Assembly: GCA_958405565.1 (NCBI GenBank)
Contig: CATYEN010000021.1
Coordinates: forward strand, 1-36,720
Direction of reading: 5' to 3'
Source of the DNA: an uncultured Collinsella sp.
Lineage (GTDB): Bacteria; Actinomycetota; Coriobacteriia; Coriobacteriales; Coriobacteriaceae
DNA: 36,720 nt
Part shown: piece by piece, positions 29,263 through 36,720 of the stretch
Layout: every line of letters begins with the position of its first letter
How positions within the stretch are numbered: the stretch's first letter is position 1
Made by a program: the position numbers and the translations under genes
Notes under the pieces: generated by a model
The model's database searches: none
What the model was told of the DNA's origin: nothing
The model's input: only the letters and a program-made list of their open reading frames with translations

Positions 29263-30675
29263 TTACAGGTTCGTACCATTCGATGCGATGACGTCGCGAT
29301 ACCAGAAGAATGACTTTTTAGGAATGCGCTCAAGCGTGCCAGCGCCCTCGTTGTCCCGGTCGACATAGATGAAGCCGTAGCGCTTCTTCATCTCTCCCGT
29401 GCCGGCGGAGACGAGGTCGAGCGTGCTCCAGGGCGTGTACCCCATCAGGTCCACACTGTCCTCATCGACCGCGTCGATCATGGCAGCTATGTGTGCGCGA
29501 AGGTAGGCGATGCGATAGTCGTCATCAACGCGCCCATCTACCACCTCGTCTACTGCGCCGAGGCCATTTTCTACCACAAAGAGCGGCTTTTGGTAGCGGT
29601 TGTAAAGCAGGCGGAGTGTCAGACGCAGGCCCATGGGGTCGAGCTGCCAACCCCAAGCGCTCGTTTCGAGGTAGGGGTTCTTCACGCCACTCACCATGTT
29701 GCCGCCTGTCTTTTCGGCGTCGGCTTCGGTGCCGCTTTGCACCATCGATGAGTAGTAGCTAAAGCCAACGAAGTCTACCGTACCGGCGCGGAGAATCTCG
29801 TCATCTCCCGCCTCGCGCACAAGGGTAACCCCGCGTCGCTCCATGGCCTTGCATAAGAAGGAGGGGAGATAGCCGCGCACCTGCACATCCGCAAAGGCGA
29901 GCATATCGTTTTGGAAATCGTCTGCCGCCTTCGCGTCGAGCGGGTGGCAGGTTTTTGGATACACAATGCCCGCGAGTGTCATGCAACCGACCTTGAGGCC
30001 GGGATCGATCTCGTGCGCTCGGATGACCGCCTTAGCGCTTGCGACAAATTGGTGGTAGGCCGCCTGATAGATGGTGGGCCAATAGCCCTCGTCTCCCGGT
30101 CGCATATTGATGCCGGTGGGCGACCACGGATTGTACTCGGCAACGTTGATCTCGTTGAACGTGAGCCAATAGCGCACAGTGTCGCCGAACTCCCGGAAGC
30201 ATACATCACAGTACCTCGCGAAGAAGTCCACGAGACGCCTATCGCGCCAACCCCCGTACTTTCTCACGAGGCCAAGTGGCATCTCGTAATGCGAAAGCGT
30301 AACAACAGGTTCTATGTTGTAGTGCTTAAGCTCAGCAAATACGCTACGGTAGAAAGCGAGGCCGCGCTCGTTGGGCTCGATCTCGTCGCCTTCGGGGAAG
30401 ATGCGGCTCCATGCGATGGAGAGGCGCAGGACCTTGAGTCCCATTTGGGCAAAGAGCGCTATGTCTTCCTTGTAGCGATGATAGAAATCCACGCCGTCGT
30501 GGCTCGGGTAGTAGACCCCTGCCTCAACGTCGGTCGTTATACGTCGAGGCGTATCGACCGCGCCGGCGGTCATCACATCGGCAACCGAGAGACCCTTGCC
30601 GTCTTCTTGATAGGCTCCCTCGCATTGATTTGCCGCCAAAGCGGCTCCCCATAGAAAATCAGCTGGTAACGCCAT
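29263..30675 (-). CDS. bglA: 6-phospho-beta-glucosidase, GH1
   Basis: This 470-residue cytoplasmic enzyme should split the phosphorylated disaccharide delivered by the PTS. DFLWGAALAANQCEGAY is the GH1 N-terminal signature. The acid/base is Glu175 in TFNEIN and the nucleophile Glu369 in VVENGLG. The sequence around residues 420-435 is SLDLVSAGTGEMKKRYGFIYVDRD, whose K-x-Y portion is the usual phosphate-binding site of 6-phospho enzymes. Both GTG 30681 and ATG 30675 are possible; the ATG has better spacing from AAAGGGG. The gene ends 97 bases before the IIA start and begins 16 bases after the regulator's stop, so these three - strand genes probably form one transcript. Confidence 0.92.
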   Translation of the reverse strand: MALPADFLWGAALAANQCEGAYQEDGKGLSVADVMTAGAVDTPRRITTDVEAGVYYPSHDGVDFYHRYKEDIALFAQMGLKVLRLSIAWSRIFPEGDEIEPNERGLAFYRSVFAELKHYNIEPVVTLSHYEMPLGLVRKYGGWRDRRLVDFFARYCDVCFREFGDTVRYWLTFNEINVAEYNPWSPTGINMRPGDEGYWPTIYQAAYHQFVASAKAVIRAHEIDPGLKVGCMTLAGIVYPKTCHPLDAKAADDFQNDMLAFADVQVRGYLPSFLCKAMERRGVTLVREAGDDEILRAGTVDFVGFSYYSSMVQSGTEADAEKTGGNMVSGVKNPYLETSAWGWQLDPMGLRLTLRLLYNRYQKPLFVVENGLGAVDEVVDGRVDDDYRIAYLRAHIAAMIDAVDEDSVDLMGYTPWSTLDLVSAGTGEMKKRYGFIYVDRDNEGAGTLERIPKKSFFWYRDVIASNGTNL

Positions 30676-30690
30676 GCGCACCCCTTTCTT

Positions 30691-32589
30691 CTAGCCGCAC
30701 AGGGCACGCATGAGGGTTTCGTAGCTGCCACCCTCTACGATGCAGCGTACCCGCTTCTCGTCGGTAAGAAGCCGTGCGGTCGTCTGATAGAACCGTTGAG
30801 TCTCGTCTGCGGTTGAGTCGCAGATCGACGTAAGGATGATGAGTTGGACGTCATTGGTTTTCCAACGGATGGGGCGCTTGAGAACACCCACGACCACGAG
30901 GTTCTCGTCGGGAAGCACCTCTATGGGATGAGGCAGAGCTGCCAGGTTACCAAAATCGGTGCTTCCATGTTTCTCACGCTCCAACACGGAGCCGAGGAAG
31001 TTGTCCGGTAGGGGTCGCACTTGTCGGACGAGTTCGCAGAGTTCGGCGAGCGCGTCGTCTCGACGCCTCGACGTGAGGCCCGTGAAAAAGAACTCTGGCC
31101 GGTAGAACCGGCGTAGATATGAGCTATCCCCCAGTTCAAGTCTACGACGTACGCGGTTCATATCGCGCGCCTCAAGGAAGCTGTTCACCTGCATGATGGG
31201 CTTGGGAACCGCTCGGTCAATGGGGGTGGACGAGAAGATGTAGTCGAATGTACTGAGGTCGATGTGGTTGAGCTCAAAGACGCTGCAGACGGTGAGCTCG
31301 CTGATGTAATCGCCGAATGCCTCTTCAAACTGATAAGCAAAAAAGCGCGAGCTCGATTTACCCGTCGCACAAACCAGGAGCACACGGCTCTTATGAGGAA
31401 TGCGTCGCTGCATGACGAGTCCCATTTGAAACATTATGGTGAAGTAGGCAATCTCGTGCTCGGATACGGGGCGTCCGTAGTGAGCAGCGAGTGGCAATGC
31501 CGCCTGCTGCGCCAGTGCGTGGGCGAAGGGGTAGGTGCGGCGTGTTTCTGCAAGCTGGGGGTTTGTGATTTCGATGCCATAGCGCATGCGTATATCAAAT
31601 GCAATGAGATGGTTTCCCAGCATAAGGCGCAGACGCAAATTATCGCTGAAGTCGACGCCGTACATATCGTAGATGGCGTCGAGCATAGGGTCGATGAGAC
31701 GCTGGATATCCTCCGAGATAACGAGGTTCCCATCGAGTCCGAATGTGTCGTGGCGCACGACACCGCCGGCAACGAAGGCGGCTATGAGCTGGACCTCGCC
31801 TTCGGTATCGTCAAGCGGGATGTCGCGTTCTTCCAGCTGTTCTATAACGACGCGCGCGCAATGTCGGTCATGCTCCGCGCCCTCCCAGGTGTTTCGCCCG
31901 GAGACGTCCTCTATGATGTGGCCACGGTGGCAGCGTGCGCTTGACACCACGAGATAGAGAATGAATGTTTGGAGGGCAGCCTCGGACATTACGACGTTTT
32001 CGGCAGCAAAGGTCTGCACGACAAGGTCTCCGATGATTGCCGCGGCTTGATCTTGTACGCTGTGGTAATCATCAAAACCGACCGTATGGAATCGCAAGCA
32101 GTGCATGATTGCCTTGCGGAAGGCAAATTCGTCTCCGACGGCTCTCATCCCGTATCCAGGGACACGCTCCACCGTGAGGCCAGAGCGGGTGAGGATAGAC
32201 TCTGCATGGCGAATTTCCTGCGAGAGTGTCTTGGTAGAGACAAACAAGGCTTCCGACTCGTCCGCGAGCTTGAAGAACGATCCGCTTATGAAGCGCTCTA
32301 CGAGATACATAAGACGCTCTTCGGCGGTTTCAGGCGTGTGGCGGGCAATGCGTTGTAGGCTACGCTGTCGCCAGGCATGGTAGCGCTCAGCGTCGTTAAT
32401 CTCGAGGCGGTATCCGTGGCGTGGCTTGGAGACAAGCTCGGCGCCGCTTTCTGCAAGGTTCTGCCGGAGCGCCTTAAGGCGCGTGCGCGTCGTCTTCTCG
32501 CTCTTTTGAATATATTGGGCAAGTTGTTCTGCCGTTACATAGTCACTCTGCTCGATGAGCTCAAGAAGATTGAGGAGCTCCCTATCCAT
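30691..32589 (-). CDS. PRD-containing transcriptional regulator with EIIB-like and EIIA-like domains (LicR type)
   Basis: This 632-residue activator combines DNA binding with PTS control. The N-terminus is a winged helix (VTAEQLAQYIQKSEKTTRTRLKALRQNL) and an Mga-like region follows. Two PRD domains (about 180-390) carry the regulatory histidines. An EIIB-like domain has VLLVCATGKSSSRFFAYQFEEAFG with its Cys near residue 403. The C-terminal EIIA-like domain contains the LAALPHPIEVLP histidine. Proteins of this layout (LicR, ManR, MtlR) are switched by phosphorylation according to sugar and PTS state and usually act at the promoter of the neighbouring PTS genes. Here they would govern the divergent ChbG-GH1 genes and the PTS genes. 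ATG 32589 starts MDRELLNLLELIEQSDYVTAEQL; no ribosome site is striking. Confidence 0.9.
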   Translation of the reverse strand: MDRELLNLLELIEQSDYVTAEQLAQYIQKSEKTTRTRLKALRQNLAESGAELVSKPRHGYRLEINDAERYHAWRQRSLQRIARHTPETAEERLMYLVERFISGSFFKLADESEALFVSTKTLSQEIRHAESILTRSGLTVERVPGYGMRAVGDEFAFRKAIMHCLRFHTVGFDDYHSVQDQAAAIIGDLVVQTFAAENVVMSEAALQTFILYLVVSSARCHRGHIIEDVSGRNTWEGAEHDRHCARVVIEQLEERDIPLDDTEGEVQLIAAFVAGGVVRHDTFGLDGNLVISEDIQRLIDPMLDAIYDMYGVDFSDNLRLRLMLGNHLIAFDIRMRYGIEITNPQLAETRRTYPFAHALAQQAALPLAAHYGRPVSEHEIAYFTIMFQMGLVMQRRIPHKSRVLLVCATGKSSSRFFAYQFEEAFGDYISELTVCSVFELNHIDLSTFDYIFSSTPIDRAVPKPIMQVNSFLEARDMNRVRRRLELGDSSYLRRFYRPEFFFTGLTSRRRDDALAELCELVRQVRPLPDNFLGSVLEREKHGSTDFGNLAALPHPIEVLPDENLVVVGVLKRPIRWKTNDVQLIILTSICDSTADETQRFYQTTARLLTDEKRVRCIVEGGSYETLMRALCG

Positions 32590-32708
32590 GTCGCCCCCTA
32601 GGGCATCGGGGCATTTCGCCGCATTTAGATATCGTTGATAGAAATACTATACGAGCGCTACGCCTAGCAGCTCAATTGCCTCATTTACCGGATTGCGCGC
32701 GGAAAAAG

Positions 32709-32726
32709 CCGTCCTTGAGCGGACGG
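32709..32726. promoter_or_regulatory. Short hairpin in the divergent regulator/ChbG intergenic region
   Basis: CCGTCC / GGACGG around TTGAGC. It sits in the 230-base gap between the regulator start and the ChbG-like gene, where a shared control region would be. No clear promoter boxes or operator repeat were found. Confidence 0.3.
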
Positions 32727-32819
32727 GGACGTCCTATACCATGGGTGGCAAACGGCAGAGTACAACCGATGGCGCAAAGTGAGTCTGTTCTCGCTGTGCG
32801 CGTAAAGGAGGCGCTTGGG

Positions 32820-33575
32820 ATGAAGGTCATTTTTAGGGCAGACGACCTGGGCATGAGCGAGGGCATCAACTACGGTATCGCCAAAGCCATCTCTTGCGGA
32901 CCGATTACGAGCGTTGGGCTCATGCCCAACATGCCTGCTGCCTCCCACGGCTTCGACCTCGTTGCTGCAAGCGGTGTGAGTGTGGGGCAACATACAAACA
33001 TCTGTCTTGGTAAGCCGGTTTCTGACCCCGCGTCCATTCCCTCACTCGTGGATGAACACGGGGAGTTCTGTTCTAGCAGAACCATCAGGGCGCGCACGGA
33101 GGACACCATCGTGCTCGATGAAGCGGAGCGCGAAATACAGGCGCAGCTCGATCGGTTTCGTGCGCTGACCGGGCGCGACCCGGCGTACTTTGAGGGCCAT
33201 GCCGTGTTCTCCCCGACGTTTTTTCAGGCACTTCAGAACGTCGCGGAGCGCAATGGGCTCTTCTACATCAACCCCATGGATCCGGTCTGGAGTGAGAAGT
33301 GGGGTGTGGTGTGTGCAAAACCCTATCACCTCGATGATCGAGGCCTGTACGATCCGCGCAAGTACTTGTTTGACGACGAGGCCGACATTGCGCGTCACGC
33401 CTGCAGCATGCTCGTATTCCACCCGGGGTACCTGGATCAATATGTGCTCGACCACTCGTCCTTTACCTTGATCCGTCCCATGGAAACGGCGTTTCTGGTG
33501 AGTGAGGAGCTTGAGCAGTGGATCGAACAGAAGCACGTGCAGTTGGTGAATTTTGAAAACTACTGCGAGGACTAG
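32820..33575 (+). CDS. chbG: ChbG-like carbohydrate deacetylase (YdjC family)
   Basis: This 251-residue protein of the YdjC/ChbG family removes an acetyl group from N-acetylated sugars, such as chitobiose 6-phosphate in the E. coli chb operon. The start ATG 32820 follows AAAGGAGG. The metal-binding motif IFRADDLGMSEGINYGI is intact with its paired Asp. GQHTNICLGKP carries the next histidine, FEGHAVFSP the third, and SMLVFHPGYLDQY the C-terminal catalytic region. The length is normal. It is encoded beside a PTS, a GH1 and a second GH1, so it fits a pathway that first trims acetyl groups, but the true substrate is inferred. About 90 bases separate it from the following GH1 gene. Confidence 0.88.
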   Translation: MKVIFRADDLGMSEGINYGIAKAISCGPITSVGLMPNMPAASHGFDLVAASGVSVGQHTNICLGKPVSDPASIPSLVDEHGEFCSSRTIRARTEDTIVLDEAEREIQAQLDRFRALTGRDPAYFEGHAVFSPTFFQALQNVAERNGLFYINPMDPVWSEKWGVVCAKPYHLDDRGLYDPRKYLFDDEADIARHACSMLVFHPGYLDQYVLDHSSFTLIRPMETAFLVSEELEQWIEQKHVQLVNFENYCED

Positions 33576-33667
33576 GATGTTGCGAAAGTCGCAGCTAAGA
33601 GCGGGGGCGCCATCTGGCTTCGGACGCCCGTGCTGTAACGGTGGCGCACCATAGAGAAAGGACGAAT

Positions 33668-34912
33668 ATGAATAAACCCGACCACTTCCTCTGGGGCGTG
33701 TCGACGGCGGGCCACCAGACCGACGGCGGCGACGCGGCTGCCGACACCACCTTCTTGGAGCATGTGGAGCCGACGGTTTTTAAGGAGCCCGCGGGAGACG
33801 CCTGCCGCAGCTGGGAGCGTTGGGAGGACGACCTCAACTGTGTTGCTGAGATGGGGCTCAACGCGTATCGCTTCTCCGTTGAGTGGTGTCGCATCGAGCA
33901 GGAGGAGGGCGTCATCGACCAGGCGGCCCTCGATCACTACGACCGCCTGATGGATGGTTGCCTGGAGCGCGGTATCCAGCCGGTGCTCACGCTTTGCCAC
34001 TTTACCTGTCCTCATTGGTTTGCCAAACGGGGTGGTTGGCTCGCGCCCGACGCTGTCGACCTCTTTGCGGCGCATGTGCGGCGCGTTATGGAGCTCGCCC
34101 GCGGCCGCGCCGCTGCGGTGGTGACACTTAACGAGCCCAACCTCAACCAGCTCCTCGCCAACGGCGCGATGCCTCCCGAGGCGTTTGCCTTCCAGCAGGT
34201 GGTGCTGCATGCCGCAGCGGCAAAGGCGGGCGTTGCGCATTACCGTGCGGGCAACGTGCAGGACATCGACGAGTTCGACGCAATGGACGAGGCTATGGCG
34301 CGCGCTCATCGCCGTGCTGTGGAGGTGGTGCGTGAGGTAGCGCCGGGTACCCCTGTGGGACTCTCGCTTTCAGTAGTGGACGACGACTGGGCCACACCCG
34401 CCGGCCGTGCCATTTGCGAGCGTAAGCGCGAACTCTGCTATGGCAAGTGGGTTGATGCCATTCAAGGGGATGACTTCATCGGCGTGCAGAACTACGAGCG
34501 CATGGTCTTTGGCGACGAAGGGCTCATCGCACCCGATCCTACCCAGCCCATCAACGGTATGGGCACGCAGGTGGAGCCCGGCTCGCTTGCGGGTGCAGTG
34601 CTCTACATCCACGAGCTCACGGGCCTTCCAGTCGTCGTTACAGAGCATGGCATCTCTACCGAGGACGATCATCTGCGCTGCGACTTCATCCGCGCATCGC
34701 TGCCCGCGCTTGCGGGGCTTGTGCGGCGCGGGCTGTCAGTGCTGGGGTACTTCCACTGGACGCTTATGGACAACTTTGAGTGGATTTCTGCTTTTGACAG
34801 TCGACTGGGGCTTTATGAGGTCGATCGTCGTGACGGTACGTACGACCGCATCGCAAAGCCAAGCGCGCGCGTGTACGCGGATGTGGTTCGCACGCTCAAT
34901 GGGCGGATGTAG
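33668..34912 (+). CDS. Second GH1 glycosidase of the locus
   Basis: This 414-residue enzyme is shorter than the first GH1 (470) and only distantly similar. The signature DHFLWGVSTAGHQTDGGD opens the barrel. The acid/base is Glu156 in TLNEPN, and the nucleophile Glu326 sits in VVVTEHGIS rather than the common ENG. FHWTLMDNFEW is the conserved C-terminal aglycone wall. The E-H-G variant and the lack of an obvious phosphate-binding K-x-Y segment suggest action on non-phosphorylated glycosides, which I infer rather than see. ATG 33668 has GAAAGGA ahead. It follows chbG and precedes the GH140-like gene, apparently one operon. Confidence 0.88.
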   Translation: MNKPDHFLWGVSTAGHQTDGGDAAADTTFLEHVEPTVFKEPAGDACRSWERWEDDLNCVAEMGLNAYRFSVEWCRIEQEEGVIDQAALDHYDRLMDGCLERGIQPVLTLCHFTCPHWFAKRGGWLAPDAVDLFAAHVRRVMELARGRAAAVVTLNEPNLNQLLANGAMPPEAFAFQQVVLHAAAAKAGVAHYRAGNVQDIDEFDAMDEAMARAHRRAVEVVREVAPGTPVGLSLSVVDDDWATPAGRAICERKRELCYGKWVDAIQGDDFIGVQNYERMVFGDEGLIAPDPTQPINGMGTQVEPGSLAGAVLYIHELTGLPVVVTEHGISTEDDHLRCDFIRASLPALAGLVRRGLSVLGYFHWTLMDNFEWISAFDSRLGLYEVDRRDGTYDRIAKPSARVYADVVRTLNGRM

Positions 34913-34981
34913 ATGCGTTCGCGCAAGGAGATGGGCACGCGGCGCCTATATCGGTGTTGCGAAGGCAAGGGGAGATGACGT

Positions 34982-36409
34982 ATGCAGGCGCTACGCGTAG
35001 GTGATAACGGCAGGTATCTTGTGACGGAGGACGGCGCGCCCTTTACATGGATAGCCGACACCGCTTGGACGCTGCCGCAGCGTATAAAAGCCGATGACGT
35101 GGAATACTATCTGCGTCGCCGTAAAGAGCAGGGCTTTACTGTGCTGCAGATGGTTGCCCTTGACCCCGAGCGCGATGTACTCATGCGCTCACCCGCGGGC
35201 GAGCCGGCACTTATCAACGGTGACCTCGAACATCCCAATGAGCGCTATTTTTCCTATCTTGATTGGGTGCTCGATCGTGCTGAACACTACGGCTTTCACG
35301 TGCTTCTGCTTCCTGTGTGGGGGCAGTTGGTGACAGGCGACAACTGGATGGGTGGCACGTTTGGTATAACGGTGACCGGCGAGAACGCCTACGACTTTGG
35401 CAAGTGGATTGGCGCGCGGTATGCCTCACGAAAGAACATCGTGTGGTGTTTGGGCGGCGACCGGCAGCCGGTTCACCGCGGTGTTGATTACCGTTCGGTG
35501 TGGCGGCGTATGGCAGAGGGCCTTGCCGAGGGCGTCCTCGGCAGCCCGCTGCCCGCTGATGCGCCCCGCGAGGCGTGGCGCCGGTTGCCCCTTGCCTATC
35601 ATCCAAGTTGTGAAGACCAAAATCACTGCTCGTCTTCTACCTATTGGGGCGATGACGAGCGATGGCTTGCGCTAACCATGCTGCAGTCGGGTCATGGCCC
35701 AGGCGCGTGCAGCTGGAAGCTTGTCGAGGCGGAGCATGAACAGCCTGGTTCCGCGCGTCCCGTTTGGGATGGCGAGCCGGCGTATGAGGACATGCCCACG
35801 AGTTGGCCGCCGACCGGTCCACGTCATGGGACATGGATGGTGCGACGCCGAGCGTACTGGTCGGTGCTCGCCGGGGCGTTTGGAGTTACCTATGGACACT
35901 GCTCGGTGTGGAGCTCCATTGCCGAGAAGGAACGAAACGATATGTTTCACGTGGATTGGTTTGAAGCGCTCGACGCCGAGGGGGCAAATCAGATGCGCTA
36001 TCTGCGAGCCTTCCTCGATGAGTCTGGTGTTGTTGGCTCCCTTCCGTGTCCGCATGCCGTGGTTTCGCCTGGGACGGATGATTTGGCTGCGCATGTGCAA
36101 GTGAGTTGTGCGGAAGATGGCGCGCGCCTTTTCGCTTACTTGCCCAGCGGCGGCACCGCGTGCCTGCAGATGCCCGAGGGCTGGGTGACAGCATGGTGCT
36201 GGTGGTACAGCCCGCGCACCGGTGATATATGTGGTCCCGTGCCGGAGATCGTAGCCGACGGGTGCGCTACTGTGCGTGCCCCGAGCGCGGGAGAAGGCGA
36301 GGATTGGTTGCTCATGGCCGATGCGGAGCGCAGCGAGGTGCCAATACATCTCTGCTCGTACGGGGAGCCTGTGGAGGTTGGAAAACTTGATAAAGTGTTC
36401 GCGTGGTAA
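34982..36409 (+). CDS. DUF4038/GH140-like glycoside hydrolase
   Basis: This 475-residue protein has the features of the DUF4038 (GH140 apiosidase-like) family. The N-terminal sequence is LRVGDNGRYLVTEDGAPFTWIADTAWTLPQRIKADDVEYYLRRRKEQGFTVLQM in outline, the classic start of that barrel. IVWCLGGDRQP and the later YWSVLAGAFGVTYGH are conserved catalytic-core segments. A C-terminal beta domain (about 385-470) ends in SYGEPVEVGKLDKVFAW. No signal peptide is seen, so it should act in the cytoplasm on an imported oligosaccharide. GH140 cleaves apiosyl bonds of plant glycosides, but members with other activities exist. ATG 34982 has AGGGGAG seven bases upstream. It is the last gene of the operon. 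Confidence 0.82.
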   Translation: MQALRVGDNGRYLVTEDGAPFTWIADTAWTLPQRIKADDVEYYLRRRKEQGFTVLQMVALDPERDVLMRSPAGEPALINGDLEHPNERYFSYLDWVLDRAEHYGFHVLLLPVWGQLVTGDNWMGGTFGITVTGENAYDFGKWIGARYASRKNIVWCLGGDRQPVHRGVDYRSVWRRMAEGLAEGVLGSPLPADAPREAWRRLPLAYHPSCEDQNHCSSSTYWGDDERWLALTMLQSGHGPGACSWKLVEAEHEQPGSARPVWDGEPAYEDMPTSWPPTGPRHGTWMVRRRAYWSVLAGAFGVTYGHCSVWSSIAEKERNDMFHVDWFEALDAEGANQMRYLRAFLDESGVVGSLPCPHAVVSPGTDDLAAHVQVSCAEDGARLFAYLPSGGTACLQMPEGWVTAWCWWYSPRTGDICGPVPEIVADGCATVRAPSAGEGEDWLLMADAERSEVPIHLCSYGEPVEVGKLDKVFAW

Positions 36410-36450
36410 GACTGAATGTGGAGCAACCTTCACAACCTTGGGCAGCCGGC

Positions 36451-36479
36451 TTGCAATCGCGCAGGCGGGAGCGTAATAA
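36451..36479 (+). promoter_or_regulatory. Promoter of the second initiator tRNA gene
   Basis: TTGCAA (36451-36456) and TAATAA (36474-36479) are 17 bases apart, the same geometry as in the first copy. Confidence 0.65.
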
Positions 36480-36508
36480 CTCTCTTGCGCAAAGGCGCGT
36501 CCAGACAT

Positions 36509-36585
36509 TGCGGGGTGGAGCAGTCTGGTGGCTCGCCCGGCTCATAACCCGGAGGTCGTAGGTTCAAATCCTGCTCCCGCGACCA
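36509..36585 (+). tRNA. tRNA-fMet (CAT), second copy with a broken anticodon-stem pair
   Basis: This 77-base copy has CCA and the CTCATAA loop. Compared with 24592-24668 it changes A21 to G in the D-loop, G29 to C, and C66 to T. The G29C change leaves C29 opposite C41 and so breaks one of the three G:C pairs that define initiator tRNA; T66 pairs with G7 only as a wobble. Promoter and terminator are intact. It may be a decaying duplicate or a variant with altered use. Confidence 0.8.
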
Positions 36586-36594
36586 AGAACTTGC

Positions 36595-36624
36595 AGCTCG
36601 TCGGCCTAGCCGGCGAGCTTTTTT
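36595..36624 (+). terminator. Terminator of the second tRNA-fMet unit
   Basis: The stem AGCTCGTCGGC / GCCGGCGAGCT (36595-36605, 36609-36619) and T-run are identical in structure to that after the first tRNA. Confidence 0.9.
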
Positions 36625-36638
36625 CAAGACTTTAGTCT

Positions 36639-36706
36639 GCTGGCCGCGCAGCGGCCAGCTTTAAACCACCCGCTACGCGGGTGGAGACAAACGGCTTTAC
36701 AAAGCC
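36639..36706. repeat. Three consecutive hairpins at the right edge
   Basis: GCTGGCCGC-GCA-GCGGCCAGC (36639-36659), CCACCCGC-TAC-GCGGGTGG (36666-36684) and GGCTTT-AC-AAAGCC (36693-36706) are all perfect. The second and third resemble the subterminal hairpins of IS200/IS605-type elements, but the window ends before any transposase could be seen. Confidence 0.5.
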
Positions 36707-36720
36707 ACCCCTCCGACCGA

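Overview
The window looks like chromosomal DNA of a GC-rich actinobacterium of the class Coriobacteriia, most likely Collinsella or a close relative. This is inferred from the codon bias toward G/C, the Tat-lipoprotein and LAATG-type surface proteins, a LuxR-type membrane regulator, the fused ECF ATPase and the abundant intergenic palindromes. No database search was possible. Genes run in both directions and no phage structural genes or integrase are visible.

Layout. 1-2363: end of an ATPase gene, then a binding protein and two permeases of a polar amino-acid (probably glutamate/aspartate) ABC importer. 2531-3154: cytidylate-kinase-like protein. 3155-3550: repeat-rich spacer. 3551-4238 (-): broken LuxR-type membrane regulator. 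4453-7468: two surface proteins that share a signal peptide and a LAATGD cell-wall anchor but differ in the middle. 7469-7863: repeat-rich spacer. 7864-10103 (-): nfnA-nfnB electron-bifurcating transhydrogenase. 10479-13921 (-): pth, prs and glmU. 14122-17370: an ECF vitamin or metal importer (T, fused A-A', S). 17371-17897: nested palindromes. 17898-18716 (-): exonuclease III. 18830-22106: sirtuin, a FolP-FolK fusion with a large internal insert, and a degenerate biotin-ligase-like protein. 22204-23609: an AAA/DUF4143 ATPase gene bracketed by three copies of one palindrome. 23623-24396 (-): type III pantothenate kinase.

From 24592 to the end the window is accessory. Two full initiator-tRNA transcription units (24592 and 36509), each with promoter and terminator, flank about 12 kb, and a third, truncated tRNA copy lies at 26590. 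The first interval holds a repeat array, a 21-bp tandem repeat and an AlbA_2/ATPase-fold regulator. The second holds a complete beta-glucoside/chitobiose-type locus: PTS IIB, IIC and IIA, a 6-phospho-beta-glucosidase, a PRD-type regulator, a ChbG-like deacetylase, a second GH1 enzyme and a GH140/DUF4038-like hydrolase. The genes would import a disaccharide as a phosphosugar, deacetylate and split it, and respond through the PTS-sensing regulator.

The most unusual feature is a family of three intergenic arrays (3346-3480, 7506-7721, 24757-24892). They are built from a 15-bp repeat in strictly alternating orientation, separated by spacers of 25 nt (25 or 26 between pairs). Four, six and four repeats are present. 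They are not CRISPRs and I recognise no described class that fits.
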